NCBI RefSeq assembly: GCF_030690345.1
Contig: NZ_JAUYGV010000009.1
Coordinates: 124,001 to 188,000, forward strand
Origin: Rheinheimera sp.
GTDB lineage: Bacteria; Pseudomonadota; Gammaproteobacteria; Enterobacterales; Alteromonadaceae
Length of the DNA stretch: 64,000 bases
Direction of reading: 5' to 3'
Below, piece after piece: positions 1 to 9,635 of the stretch. Positions within the stretch are counted from its first letter, which is position 1. Each line of letters opens with the position of its first letter. The notes beneath the pieces are model-generated. The model did not search any database. It was not told the DNA's origin and was given only the letters and a program-made list of their open reading frames with translations. The position numbers and the translations under genes are program-made.

Positions 1-243
1 TCGGGCAAGTTGCAGGGTGTTATTAGCAATTCTGTAGATTAAAACTAAGTCTGGCTTGATGTGGCAATCTCTAAAGCCGAGCCAATTTCCAGTCAGAGGA
101 TGATCAACATTTTTTGCGGCGAGTGCTTCGCCGCGCTGCAGCTGAGAGATGATATTCCCAACTTCCAGAATGTCGGGAATAGGCATCTTAGCAATTTTTT
201 TGAAATCTTTTTTAAACTGAGTTGAATATTCAAGGGTGAGCAC
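1..243 (-). CDS. yafQ: YafQ-family mRNA interferase toxin (partial)
   Basis: Type II toxin of the RelE/YafQ superfamily, expected to cut mRNA in the ribosomal A site. Reading the minus strand from a GTG at 243 gives 81 codons open to the window edge; the C-terminus is missing. It contains DHPLTGNW (residues 47-54), then FRD and DLVLIYRI. His48, His61 and Asp65 line up with the E. coli YafQ catalytic His50, His63 and Asp67; the last catalytic His would lie beyond the edge. The start overlaps the antitoxin gene by 14 bp, the usual arrangement for translationally coupled dinJ-yafQ. The GTG start is inferred from this overlap. Confidence 0.8.
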   Translation of the reverse strand, partial: MLTLEYSTQFKKDFKKIAKMPIPDILEVGNIISQLQRGEALAAKNVDHPLTGNWLGFRDCHIKPDLVLIYRIANNTLQLAR

Positions 244-514
244 TTTGTACTTTGCCTTCGGTTAACTCATCTAACATCGCATCAAGAGATTTGCTTTGCT
301 GGCCCTTACCTGCTGCCAGTTCTCGTATTGCAGCTGCAGTGGTTTCATTTGGTTGGCTAGCTTTAATCTCAAACGGTATACCGCCATGATTGATCACTGC
401 ACGCGCAAATAGCTTCAGTGCCTGAGACGGGCTTAGCCCGACATCGTCACAAATGTTGGTAAATGCGACTTTTGTGTCATGATCGATGCGTGTGCTAAGC
501 ATTTCGCTTTTCAT
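230..514 (-). CDS. dinJ: RelB/DinJ-family antitoxin
   Basis: 94-residue antitoxin expected to bind and neutralise the adjacent YafQ-like toxin and to autorepress the operon. The N-terminal half has the ribbon-helix-helix pattern of DinJ (STRIDHDTKVAFTNICDDVG, then LSPSQALKLFARAVI and the GGIPF segment). I chose the ATG at 514 because a GGAG ribosome site sits just upstream; the open frame continues 12 codons further without a better signal. The gene is divergent from the tautomerase at 664, so the promoter lies in about 515-600. Confidence 0.85.
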   Translation of the reverse strand: MKSEMLSTRIDHDTKVAFTNICDDVGLSPSQALKLFARAVINHGGIPFEIKASQPNETTAAAIRELAAGKGQQSKSLDAMLDELTEGKVQSAHP

Positions 515-663
515 GATAACTACTCCAAAGTGTGTTGCAATGTCATACATTGTAGCACATGGTTAGACTATCAGATAACAAACGGTCATTCGCGGCCTTT
601 GGCCGCTGCTACGCTCACAAGTTCGCGCGAGGCTTTAGCAATCCAACATATAGAGGAAAAACA

Positions 664-1008
664 ATGCCACATTTTATCGTCGACTGCTCGGTTGAGGTGC
701 TGGAAAGTCACCCTGAGGAATATATTGCAGAGCAAATTCATTTGGTTGCTGTTGCCTCTGATTTGTTTGATATCGGTGATATTAAAGTTCGGGTTAATCC
801 TTACAGTAAGTATCTGGTTGGCGGAAAGCGTGAGCTTTTCATCCACGTTTTTTCAAGCATTATGCAAGGTCGCAGCACTGAGCAGCGGGCAAAGTTGTCA
901 CAATCGGTTGTTGAGAAGTTAGTGGCTATGTTCCCTCACGTTCCCAATATTGCTATGAATGTCAGCGAGTTTGAAAAAGCCACTTACTGCAATCGGAATA
1001 TGCTTTAA
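664..1008 (+). CDS. 5-carboxymethyl-2-hydroxymuconate isomerase-like tautomerase
   Basis: 114-residue protein of the CHMI (HpaF) branch of the tautomerase superfamily. It begins MPHFIVDCS, so removal of Met leaves the N-terminal proline that acts as catalytic base in this family. The AGAGGAAA ribosome site before the ATG at 664 sets the start; the longer open frame from 559 has no such signal. The classical role is in homoprotocatechuate breakdown, but no other hpa gene is in view, so the physiological substrate is unknown. It stands alone between the toxin-antitoxin pair and the minus-strand esterase. Confidence 0.75.
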   Translation: MPHFIVDCSVEVLESHPEEYIAEQIHLVAVASDLFDIGDIKVRVNPYSKYLVGGKRELFIHVFSSIMQGRSTEQRAKLSQSVVEKLVAMFPHVPNIAMNVSEFEKATYCNRNML

Positions 1009-1090
1009 GCAATACAGCTGAATGAATTCGCGGCTTATGGAAACCCCGATAAGTAAATTTGCAACCCGGGGCCATGGCCGGGTAAGCAAC

Positions 1091-2989
1091 TTACTTTGGC
1101 CGGGAAACCTGAGCAGCAAAAGGCGAAGCCGGTAAGCCTGCGGCGTTATACAGCACGGCATCCGGGTTATCGGCCCAGGCGTAGCGTACTTGCAGCGGCG
1201 CTGTGATATCAGCATGCGACAGCACTAATTGTTTACCCTGTAGCTTTACCTGCGCCCAGCGGTAGTGGCCGTCGCTGCCGGCGATGGCAAAGCTTTGGCC
1301 GGGTTTAAGCACCAGTTGCTGATCAAAGCTAAGCAGTAATTTATCGCCCTGCGCCTGCACCGACTGCAACTGCGGCCCCTGATATTGCACGTCCTCGCCC
1401 AGCGCTACCGCTCTGGCCGCCAGCGCCAGCCGCTGGCCTAAGGTTTTTTTATCTACCGGGTGAATATCGTTCCACTCACCTACGTCTATCGCTACCACCA
1501 TGGCTGTATGGGGCTCGTCCTGCACCCGGCGCTGGGCTTCGCGCAGTGCGGCCCAGCCGCTGTCGGTTGGCTCTGGGTTTTTCTGCAGGTAATTCGCCAG
1601 TTGCACATATAAAAACGGTAACTGTGGCTGCTGCCACTTAGCCCGCCAGTCACGAATTAAGGCGCGAAAACGCTGCTGGTACTGTACTTCGCGGCCGACG
1701 TTCGATTCGCCCTGATACCAGATCACGCCCTTGATTGGCAGCTTGGTCAGCGGCGCGGTTAAACCGTTAAACAGCCCCAGCGGTTGCCAGCGGATAAAGG
1801 TATCAGCCGGCAGCGGCTCTGCTGTGGCACCAAGGCGCATCTGCCACTGGCCGCTCAGCGCTATAGGCTGCTCGTCGGTGCCTAACCAGTACGGTTTATC
1901 CGGCATCAGCCCGGTTTTGCTGTTAGTGGCAATAACCCGCACCGCTATCAGGTTAGTACCGGCTTTCAGCAGCCCCTTTGGCAGCGCATAACGCCGTGGC
2001 GGATACCGATAAGTGGTATTGCCCACCTTAACACCGTTGATATACACCTCGTCGGCATCGACAACAGAACCCAGCCGCAGCGTGTCAGCAGCGCTTGCCT
2101 GCGCTGCACTTAGCTGTACATTCTTGCGCAGCCACCACACCCCGGTAAAGGGCTGCGGCAAAAAGCCCGGCACGCTAAAGCTTTGCCAGTCGCTGTGATT
2201 CAACTCTGGCGCATACCAGGGCGTGTCGCTGTTCAGGCCGGCATCGCGGCTGGCTAAATCACCATACCATTGATTGTTTTTTGCTTGATCGGCGGCGGTA
2301 ATGTCGGCAATCAGCTGCTTATCACGAAAGCGCAGGCCTTGTGAGAGTGCATCCGGAAACGCCTGCAGCGCCTCTTCACTAAGCCAGGCCTCGACCGGCG
2401 AGCCGCCGAGCGCATTATTTAAAATGCCGATGGGTACGCCATTGTGCTGATACAGCTCGCGGGCGAAATAAAATGCCAGTGCCGAAAAACCGGCAATATG
2501 CTCTGTGGTGGCAGGCTGCCATTGCCCGGCGCTGAGATCTTGCTGCGGTGCGTCAAAGTTATACTGCTGCGGCACGGTAAACTGGCGAATTTGCCGATAA
2601 CTGGCGCTGGCTAAGTCCTGCGGATACGCCTCGGCCAGACGCGCCATCGGCAGTTCCATATTCGACTGGCCGGAAGCCTGCCAAACATCGCCAAAGCAAA
2701 TGTCATTTAGCGTGATTTGATTAGCGCCACTAAAGCGCAGCTTGTGGCCACAACCGGCACTTTGCGCCGGCAAGGTAAATTGCCACTGACCGTTTTTAAC
2801 CTGCGCCTGGCCCGGCACAGTATCATTTAGCTGCACTGTTACCTGCTCACCGTGCGCGGCATAGCCCCACAAGGTTAGCGCCGTATCACGTTGCAACACC
2901 ATATTGTCGCTGATTAATTTTGGTAAACGAATATCGGCCTGCGCACTCAGGCTGCAACTTAAGGCTACAGTAAGGACTATTTTATTCAT
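1091..2989 (-). CDS. SASA-type (sialate O-acetylesterase-like) carbohydrate esterase
   Basis: 632-residue exported esterase with an N-terminal signal peptide (ends near SAQA). GQSNM with nucleophile Ser109 and the later WYQGESN block are the SGNH/SASA signatures; NDIHP near the C-terminal third carries the likely catalytic His. A jelly-roll segment like the sugar-binding domain of GH2 enzymes (VYINGVKVGN region) interrupts the esterase fold, as is common in this family. In a glucuronoxylan locus the likely job is removal of acetyl groups from xylan or xylo-oligosaccharides, not sialic acid; this is inference. I chose ATG 2989 (GGAG ribosome site) over the TTG one codon upstream. Divergent from manD. 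Confidence 0.82.
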   Translation of the reverse strand: MNKIVLTVALSCSLSAQADIRLPKLISDNMVLQRDTALTLWGYAAHGEQVTVQLNDTVPGQAQVKNGQWQFTLPAQSAGCGHKLRFSGANQITLNDICFGDVWQASGQSNMELPMARLAEAYPQDLASASYRQIRQFTVPQQYNFDAPQQDLSAGQWQPATTEHIAGFSALAFYFARELYQHNGVPIGILNNALGGSPVEAWLSEEALQAFPDALSQGLRFRDKQLIADITAADQAKNNQWYGDLASRDAGLNSDTPWYAPELNHSDWQSFSVPGFLPQPFTGVWWLRKNVQLSAAQASAADTLRLGSVVDADEVYINGVKVGNTTYRYPPRRYALPKGLLKAGTNLIAVRVIATNSKTGLMPDKPYWLGTDEQPIALSGQWQMRLGATAEPLPADTFIRWQPLGLFNGLTAPLTKLPIKGVIWYQGESNVGREVQYQQRFRALIRDWRAKWQQPQLPFLYVQLANYLQKNPEPTDSGWAALREAQRRVQDEPHTAMVVAIDVGEWNDIHPVDKKTLGQRLALAARAVALGEDVQYQGPQLQSVQAQGDKLLLSFDQQLVLKPGQSFAIAGSDGHYRWAQVKLQGKQLVLSHADITAPLQVRYAWADNPDAVLYNAAGLPASPFAAQVSRPK

Positions 2990-3063
2990 CAACCATCTCC
3001 GGCAAGGCTATCGGCTTAGCCTAACATGCTGTTTTATCACGCCAAGCCCTTGCGCAATAATGG

Positions 3064-3075
3064 CTAAGCGCTTAG
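3064..3075. promoter_or_regulatory. LacI-family-like palindromic operator
   Basis: CTAAGCGCTTAG is a perfect 12-bp palindrome with the GCGC centre and AAGC/GCTT arms typical of LacI-family operators. It sits in the divergent region between the SASA esterase (start 2989) and manD (start 3164), where it could control both. No LacI-type repressor is encoded in the window, so the regulator would have to be elsewhere. Confidence 0.4.
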
Positions 3076-3163
3076 TAAAAAACGTAAAACCGGCGACGGC
3101 TTTCTCAATTGCAGCTTAAGCGGTGCATGCTAGCCTGAGTTTTTCGCTAACAGGAAAACCGCA

Positions 3164-4372
3164 ATGAAGATCACAGCCGCACGCGTTATTGTCTGCAGTC
3201 CGGGGCGTAATTTTGTCACGCTGAAAATTGAGACTGATCAGGGCCTGTATGGTATCGGCGATGCCACCTTAAATGGCCGTGAGCTGGCGGTCGTCAGCAT
3301 GCTGAATGAGCATATGCTGCCCTGCCTGATAGGCCGCGATGCCGGCCAGATTGAAGATATCTGGCAATATTTTTACCGCGGTGTGTACTGGCGCCGTGGC
3401 CCGGTGAATATGACCGCGCTGGCCGCCGTGGATATGGCGCTGTGGGATATTAAAGCCAAGGCTGCCGCTATGCCGCTGTATCAGTTACTCGGCGGGCGCA
3501 GCCGCGACAAGGTGCTGGTATATGGCCATGCGAATGGTAACGATATCGAACAGACAATAGAGGCGGTGGCGAAATACCGCGAGCTGGGTTATCAGGCCAT
3601 TCGCGCCCAGTCCGGCGTGCCGGGATTAGCCTCGACCTATGGCGTATCAAAAGACACCCTGTTTTATGAACCGGCCGATGCCGACCTGCCGACAGAAAAC
3701 CTGTGGTCGACCAGTAAATACCTGAACCATACGCCCAAACTGTTTGCCGAATTGCGCCGGCAATTTGGTGACGAGCTGCACTTGCTGCACGATGTACACC
3801 ACCGGCTGACACCGATAGAAGCGGCGCGGCTGGGCAAAGAGCTGGAGCCATATAAGCTGTTCTGGCTGGAAGATGCGGTACCAGCCGAGTTACAACAGGG
3901 TTTCCGGTTAATACGCCAGCACACCACCACGCCGCTTGCGGTGGGTGAGGTGTTTTCCTCCATTCATGATTGCCAGCAACTGATCAGCGAGCAACTGATT
4001 GATTATATCCGTACTACCCTGGTGCACGCCGGCGGCATTACGCATTTACGCCGTATAGCCGCGCTGGCCGAGCTGTACCATGTTAAAACCGGCTTTCACG
4101 GTGCGACCGATTTATCGCCGGTGACTATGGGCGCGGCACTGCATTTTGATAGCTGGGTGCCAAACTTTGGTATTCAGGAATATATGCGCCATACCGATGA
4201 AACCGATGCAGTATTTCCACACGACTATTATTTTGAGCAGGGCTTTTTGCACTGCGGCGAAAGCCCCGGCCATGGTGTGGATATTGACGAAAAACTGGCA
4301 GCAAAATACCCATATAAGCGTGCCTATCTGCCGGTAAACCGGCTGGAAGATGGCACGCTGTTTAACTGGTAA
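3164..4372 (+). CDS. manD: D-mannonate dehydratase ManD (enolase superfamily)
   Basis: Converts D-mannonate to 2-keto-3-deoxygluconate, a step in hexuronate breakdown. The 402-residue length and positions match characterised ManD enzymes: metal ligands Asp210, Glu236 and Glu262, with His212 and Tyr159 as acid/base candidates, all in place. The ATG follows AACAGGAAAACCGCA. Beside a GH115 alpha-glucuronidase and xylan enzymes it fits disposal of glucuronic acid removed from xylan. No uxaC or uxuB appears here, so the rest of that pathway must lie elsewhere. Some close paralogues (RspA-like) have very low activity, so catalysis is likely but not proven. Confidence 0.88.
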   Translation: MKITAARVIVCSPGRNFVTLKIETDQGLYGIGDATLNGRELAVVSMLNEHMLPCLIGRDAGQIEDIWQYFYRGVYWRRGPVNMTALAAVDMALWDIKAKAAAMPLYQLLGGRSRDKVLVYGHANGNDIEQTIEAVAKYRELGYQAIRAQSGVPGLASTYGVSKDTLFYEPADADLPTENLWSTSKYLNHTPKLFAELRRQFGDELHLLHDVHHRLTPIEAARLGKELEPYKLFWLEDAVPAELQQGFRLIRQHTTTPLAVGEVFSSIHDCQQLISEQLIDYIRTTLVHAGGITHLRRIAALAELYHVKTGFHGATDLSPVTMGAALHFDSWVPNFGIQEYMRHTDETDAVFPHDYYFEQGFLHCGESPGHGVDIDEKLAAKYPYKRAYLPVNRLEDGTLFNW

Positions 4373-4380
4373 ATGGGAAC

Positions 4381-4423
4381 GGCGTGGTAAAGGTGTATAC
4401 ACCCGAACAGGTTTACCCACGCC
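4381..4423. repeat. Stem-loop between convergent genes
   Basis: GGCGTGGTAAA is mirrored by TTTACCCACGCC with one bulge, and the interior holds the perfect palindrome GGTGTATACACC. The element lies between the convergent manD and GH3 genes. It could act as a bidirectional terminator or be one copy of a dispersed intergenic repeat; I see no second copy in this window. Confidence 0.4.
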
Positions 4424-4540
4424 AACACGCCGTAAACCCATCCCTGGGGGCTCGATTCGGCCATCCTGGCCTGCAACGGTTGGCTTAGGGTAGAACCTGT
4501 TCTCCTCAGTCAGTACAGCCAACCCTTCTGGCACTGCGGT

Positions 4541-7117
4541 TTAATTCCCGCAGGTAGCATTGCCTTCATTCTGTGCCAGCCGCACATTGGCCAGTTGCAA
4601 TACCACACCGGCGCTGCTTTGCAGCAGCATCGGATGCGTTACCCGGCTGATAGCAAAGTTGCTGTCGGCTTCACTAAAGCAGCGCAGCGCAATTTTAATG
4701 CTGTGCCAGCCTTTCCCCTGCATTTGCGCCAGCTGTGTACTGATATCCAGCGCACTGGCGCAATTCTCGCCGCACTGCATACCCAGCATGACTTTGCTGT
4801 TATCGCCAAGCGCCACTACCTGGTATTCCAGCTCCAGCGCCATATCGCCGTTAGCCTGGCGGGCCAAATCCAGCACAGCGCCGTCAGCCAGTGCCAATGC
4901 CACCGCACCCGACTTGATAAAACTTAGTGTCACCGAATCTTCCTGCTGCAAACGGTCGGTAGCCTGCGCCGTTAAGGCGCCATTGGCAGAGGTGTGCAAA
5001 GCATCAGTCACTACAGTAACCTTACCTTCATCCAGCAGTTGTAACTGCCACGGCGTTACTGCTTTACCGGCATACAGATAACGGCTGGTATTCAGCATTT
5101 CTGCAGCGCTGATACCGGCCTGTTCGTGCAGAGCGGCCAGCGTTGTGTTATCGCTGTAATTCAGGCCATAGCCATAGGCAAACAGCGGTTTATAGTTTGT
5201 ATCGCCGACATTAAGCGGCTCGCCGGTGGCGTTATCCGGCCAGGAAAACGATAGCCTGCCCTGAAAATCATGCTGTATCTCACCAGTTGGTGAGCGGAAC
5301 AGCAGATCGGCAATGGCGCCGCCTTCAGTGCCGGGTAAAAATGCCGCGACAAAGGCATCCGATTGATTCAGCTCGGGGTTTACCCACAATGGCCGGCCTG
5401 ACAAAAACACGCTTACCGTCGGGATACCCTGCGCTTTTAGCGCGGTTAAAATTTGCAGGCCACGGTTATCGTCAAACGCCAGATGGCTGCGATCGCCGAT
5501 AAACTCGGCGTAAGGCTCTTCGCCAAACACCACTATCGCCACATCCGGCTTAGCGCTGAAACGGCCGTTTTCACTTAGCTCGACACTGCCGCCGCCGGCT
5601 TCTACTGCTTGTTTAATGCCGCTGTATATCGATTCGCCATTGGGGAAATCACTGTTGCTGTTGCCCGAGCCCTGCCAGCTTAGCGTCCAGCCACCGCTTT
5701 GTTTACCGATATTGTCAGCGCCGTCACCGGCTACCAGCACGCGGCCGGTTGGCTGCAGTGGCAGCAACTGCTGATTGTTTTTTAACAGCACCAGTGATTT
5801 ACGCGCCGCTTCCCGCGCCAGCGCGCGATGCTGTGCATTGCCGAGCAGTTCATAACGCCCGGCCAGTGGCCGCGCTGATGGCTTCACCTGGTCGAACAGG
5901 CCCATCTCAGCTTTAATGCGTAAAATGCGGCTAACGGCTTCGTCCAGCCGCGCCATGCTGATACGGCCATCTTTTACCTGCGCCAGCGTGTTGGCATACA
6001 GCGTTTGCCAGCTGTCCGGCGCCATATACATATCCAGCCCGGCCAGTAACGAGGCGGCGCAATCGGTTGGTGTACAGCCGGTTATCTGGCCGTGGCCGTT
6101 CCAATCGCCTACCACAAAGCCGTCAAAGCCCATGCGGCCAACCAGCACGTCGGTTAACATTGGCGCAAAGCCATGCATTTTGCTGCCATGCCAGCTGTTG
6201 TATGAGGCCATTACCACCCGGGCACCGGCCTTAACGGCGCTGTAATACGGCAGCGCATGAATATCGCGCAGCTGCGCTTCGCTATCGATGCTGTCGCCCT
6301 GATCTTTGCCGCCAACAGTGCCGCCATCACCGAGAAAATGCTTTACCGTGGCCAGCATATGCTCGCCACGCAGAAAATCAGCCGCGCCGGGCTCACCCTG
6401 AATGCCCTGTAAAATATAGGGCGCATAGCTGGCCACTAACGCCGGGTCTTCACTGTACGACTCGTAAGTGCGACCCCAGCGATCATCACGCGCTACCGCT
6501 ATGGTCGGCGCGAACGTCCAGTCCAGCCCGGTCACCTGCATTTCAATCGCCGTGGCGCGGCCGATAGCACGCAGCAATTCCGGCTCATGCATGGCGCCAA
6601 GGCCAATATTATGCGGAAAAATCGTCGCACCTTTGACATTGCTGTGGCCATGCACCGCATCGGTACCCCAAATAGCCGGAATATAAGGCCGGCCATCGCT
6701 GGTGTCGGTACTGGCTTGCCAGAAGGCATCGGCCAATTCCAGCCAGGCCGCGGCGCCGACGCGGTTATCCCGGCCCGGCGCGGAATTGCCGCCGTTCAGT
6801 ACTGAACCCAGATAGTAATCGCGCACCTGTTGTGGTGTAACCGAGGCAATATCAGCCTGAATAAGCTGGCCGACTTTTTGCCCCGCGCTCATTTGCGCCA
6901 GCAATGCACTGACCTTAGCTTCAATGGCGGCGCTGCGCGCTATCGGCGCTTGCTGCAGTGGCCAGTTTGCCGGCTGGATCTTTGCTGTCTGCGGCGCTGT
7001 TGCCGTCTGAGTGTTATTGGCCGGCTGTTGGCCGCAGCCGCTCAGCACTAAGCTGCAGAGCAGCAGCATAGCTGCGGTGTCCGGGCGGCTGATATTTACT
7101 GCGTTAAGCTGTCGCAT
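4541..7117 (-). CDS. GH3 exo-beta-glucosidase/glucohydrolase lipoprotein
   Basis: 858-residue glycoside hydrolase family 3 enzyme of the ExoP / exo-1,4-1,3-beta-glucosidase type. Lipobox LSGC places the lipidated Cys at 28, so it is anchored in the cell envelope. GTDAVHGHSN (about 151-160), RDDRWGRTYES and KHFLGDGG are substrate-pocket motifs; the nucleophile is Asp338 in GDWNGH. The second GH3 domain follows, and a C-terminal beta-rich module (about 680-850) resembles the extra domain of marine ExoP-type enzymes. The start overlaps the end of the upstream GH3 gene by 22 bp, so both are co-transcribed. Ribosome site AGGAG. The probable role is trimming beta-glucosides or mixed oligosaccharides. 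Confidence 0.87.
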   Translation of the reverse strand: MRQLNAVNISRPDTAAMLLLCSLVLSGCGQQPANNTQTATAPQTAKIQPANWPLQQAPIARSAAIEAKVSALLAQMSAGQKVGQLIQADIASVTPQQVRDYYLGSVLNGGNSAPGRDNRVGAAAWLELADAFWQASTDTSDGRPYIPAIWGTDAVHGHSNVKGATIFPHNIGLGAMHEPELLRAIGRATAIEMQVTGLDWTFAPTIAVARDDRWGRTYESYSEDPALVASYAPYILQGIQGEPGAADFLRGEHMLATVKHFLGDGGTVGGKDQGDSIDSEAQLRDIHALPYYSAVKAGARVVMASYNSWHGSKMHGFAPMLTDVLVGRMGFDGFVVGDWNGHGQITGCTPTDCAASLLAGLDMYMAPDSWQTLYANTLAQVKDGRISMARLDEAVSRILRIKAEMGLFDQVKPSARPLAGRYELLGNAQHRALAREAARKSLVLLKNNQQLLPLQPTGRVLVAGDGADNIGKQSGGWTLSWQGSGNSNSDFPNGESIYSGIKQAVEAGGGSVELSENGRFSAKPDVAIVVFGEEPYAEFIGDRSHLAFDDNRGLQILTALKAQGIPTVSVFLSGRPLWVNPELNQSDAFVAAFLPGTEGGAIADLLFRSPTGEIQHDFQGRLSFSWPDNATGEPLNVGDTNYKPLFAYGYGLNYSDNTTLAALHEQAGISAAEMLNTSRYLYAGKAVTPWQLQLLDEGKVTVVTDALHTSANGALTAQATDRLQQEDSVTLSFIKSGAVALALADGAVLDLARQANGDMALELEYQVVALGDNSKVMLGMQCGENCASALDISTQLAQMQGKGWHSIKIALRCFSEADSNFAISRVTHPMLLQSSAGVVLQLANVRLAQNEGNATCGN

Positions 7118-9624
7118 ACTGTCTCCTGATTAGTGTTAACGATGCAGGCCCGGGTTAAATAGGCTTTATTGTTACTGACATCGGTAACCTCACCTTTAAT
7201 AACGGCATTGCCGTGTAAACGGATATCCGCCGACGAACTGCCCAGCAGCAAGCGAATTTCACCCGGCTCCACCACCCATTGCATCTGCTGATCGAAAAAT
7301 GCCAGCAGGTTTACCGGCAGCGTAAAACGCACTGTGGCCTGCTCACCGGCGGCCAGTGTTAGCCGCGCAAAACCGGCCAATTGTTTCACCGGCCGTGTCA
7401 TGCTGGCTACCGGGTCGTTAATATACAGCTGCACCACTTCAGTACCGCTGCGCTGGCCGCTGTTTTGCAGCGTCAGGCTGATCTGCACCTCGCCGTTGGC
7501 GCGGGCGCGGCTGTCGTCTATCTGCAAGTTGCTGTAATCGAATGCGGTGTAACTTAAGCCATGGCCAAAGGGGTACAGCGGGCTGATATCGTCAAACAGA
7601 TAGCCGCGCTTAGCCGAGGCTTTATGGTTGTAATAAGCCGGAATATGCCCGGCGCTGCGCGGGAAGGTTAGCGGTAACTTGCCGGACGGGTTCACCTCAC
7701 CAAACAATACATTGGCAATAGCCGCACCGGTTTCCTGGCCCAGATACCAGGCTTCGATAATCGCCGGTGCTGTTTGGGCCAGCTCGCCCAGTGCCAGTGG
7801 CCGACCATTGGTTAATACCAGTACTACCGGTTTACCGGTAGCGAGGATGGCGTTGGCCAACTGCAGCTGATTGCCAACTAACTGCAGGCTGGCGCGGTCG
7901 CCTAAATGGCTTTCGGCCCAGGCTTCGCGCGATAAGCCTTCGTTTTCACCCAATACCAGCACCACGGCATCGGCGGTTTTGGCCAGCGCGACGGCTTCAT
8001 CCAACAAGCCTTTGCGGTCATGATCATCGGCCAGCGCTATAGCATCATGATTCCAGCGCTGCATGGAAAAACTGCCGGCGGCCTGGCTGCGCTGGCGGAT
8101 ATCCGAGGTAATAAAGGCCTGGTTAGTATCTTGCTCTGGCTGGGTTAACGGCTTGCTCAGTTGTTTTGTCAGCTGTTTTGTAAGAATCGTGCCACGGGCA
8201 AATGCTACCTCCGCTTTGCCCTGCAGCTTGTGCTGTAAGCCCTGCAAAATACTTACTGTCTGGCGCGGAATACTGCTGTAACCGCCAAGCAGGGTTTCAT
8301 CGGCATGCGCGCCTATCACCGCTAACTTGCGGATTTTGTCTGCATTTAGCGGCAAGATGCCGTCATTTTTCAGCAGCACCAGCGACTGCTCTGCCACACG
8401 GCGGGCAAAGTCACGCTCTGTCGCCGCGCCCACCAGCGCATTAGCCTGACTGGCATCGACATAAGGGTTATCAAACAAGCCCAGGCGAAACTTCAGTGCC
8501 AGCACGCGGCGCACGGCAGTGTCTATCGCGCTTTCGTCTAAGCGGCCGGCTTGCACCAATGCCGTTAGCTGCGGGAAGATTTTCGGGTCCGGCGTTTCCA
8601 TATCTACCCCGGCCAGCAAGGCGGCTTTGGCAGCCGCCGCGTCGCTGTCGTACAGGCCATGGCGGCTGTTAAGCTCTTCAATGGCAAAATAATCACTGAC
8701 AATAACGCCGTTAAAGTCCCATTCGCCGCGCACGACATCCTGCAGCAGGCCACGGTTAACGTGCGACGGAATACCATCAATTTCATTGTACGACGCCATT
8801 ATGCTGCCGGCATGCGCCAGCTTTACTGCCGCTTCAAACGGCGGCAGAAATACTTCATGCAGCTCACGCGGGGCTATCTGCGCCGGTGCGATATTGACCC
8901 CGGCCTGCGGCTGGCCATGGCCGGTAAGGTGCTTTAACGTGGCCACCACTTTGTCGCCCGCAAAGGCGCCGGTTTTACCGGTATTGCCCTGAAAGCCGCG
9001 CACCGCGGCCACGCCCAGTGCCGACATCAGATAAGGGTCTTCACCCATAGTTTCTTCAATCCGACCCCAGCGCGGGTCGCGGGCAATGTCTAAAATTGGC
9101 GTTAAGGCCCAGTGTGCACCGGTAGCACGCATTTCGCGCGCCGCCAGCGCATACACATCATGCATAATCTGTGGCGACCAGCTGCTGGCCAGCGCTATTG
9201 CCTGCGGCAAGCTGGTGCCATCAAAGGCCGCGTAACCGTGCAGTGCTTCTTCGTGCATCAGCGCCGGGATCCCCAACCGCGTATGTTGTTTTAACCAGCG
9301 TTGCAACGCGTTATTAAATTCGGCGCTTTGTTGCGGCGTTTTAAACTCGCTGGGCCGGCCAATATGGCCGATACCGAGCGGGATAATTTGCGCCGCCTGA
9401 TCGGCCAAAAACTGTTGCTGCGGCCCTTCCATGCCACGGCGCTGCTGCCATACGGTTTGCAGCTGGGCGACTTTTTCCTGCAGCGTCATCCTTGGCAGCA
9501 AATCGTCCAGCCGCTGCTCTGTGCTCAGGCTGGCATCCTGATACGGCAAGGGCTGCGCCGCTAACGCCGTAGCAGCAGACTGTGACACCAGAGACAACGA
9601 CACAACAAGCAATAACTTGCGCAT
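7096..9624 (-). CDS. GH3 beta-xylosidase/beta-glucosidase
   Basis: 842-residue secreted GH3 enzyme with a signal peptide ending near ALAA. Asp311 in SDYFAI is the predicted nucleophile; MHEEALHG, RDPRWGR and KHLTGHG line the pocket. A C-terminal fibronectin-III-like domain (about 680-765) is present, followed by a short tail with two cysteines. The SDYFAI form with EEALHG is common in bacterial GH3 beta-xylosidases, and the locus supports action on xylo-oligosaccharides, but GH3 specificity cannot be read from sequence alone. Ribosome site GGAGG. It is the penultimate gene of the minus-strand run GH8, GPH transporter, GH43, GH3, GH3. Confidence 0.86.
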   Translation of the reverse strand: MRKLLLVVSLSLVSQSAATALAAQPLPYQDASLSTEQRLDDLLPRMTLQEKVAQLQTVWQQRRGMEGPQQQFLADQAAQIIPLGIGHIGRPSEFKTPQQSAEFNNALQRWLKQHTRLGIPALMHEEALHGYAAFDGTSLPQAIALASSWSPQIMHDVYALAAREMRATGAHWALTPILDIARDPRWGRIEETMGEDPYLMSALGVAAVRGFQGNTGKTGAFAGDKVVATLKHLTGHGQPQAGVNIAPAQIAPRELHEVFLPPFEAAVKLAHAGSIMASYNEIDGIPSHVNRGLLQDVVRGEWDFNGVIVSDYFAIEELNSRHGLYDSDAAAAKAALLAGVDMETPDPKIFPQLTALVQAGRLDESAIDTAVRRVLALKFRLGLFDNPYVDASQANALVGAATERDFARRVAEQSLVLLKNDGILPLNADKIRKLAVIGAHADETLLGGYSSIPRQTVSILQGLQHKLQGKAEVAFARGTILTKQLTKQLSKPLTQPEQDTNQAFITSDIRQRSQAAGSFSMQRWNHDAIALADDHDRKGLLDEAVALAKTADAVVLVLGENEGLSREAWAESHLGDRASLQLVGNQLQLANAILATGKPVVLVLTNGRPLALGELAQTAPAIIEAWYLGQETGAAIANVLFGEVNPSGKLPLTFPRSAGHIPAYYNHKASAKRGYLFDDISPLYPFGHGLSYTAFDYSNLQIDDSRARANGEVQISLTLQNSGQRSGTEVVQLYINDPVASMTRPVKQLAGFARLTLAAGEQATVRFTLPVNLLAFFDQQMQWVVEPGEIRLLLGSSSADIRLHGNAVIKGEVTDVSNNKAYLTRACIVNTNQETVCDSLTQ

Positions 9625-9635
9625 AAGGCCTCCGA

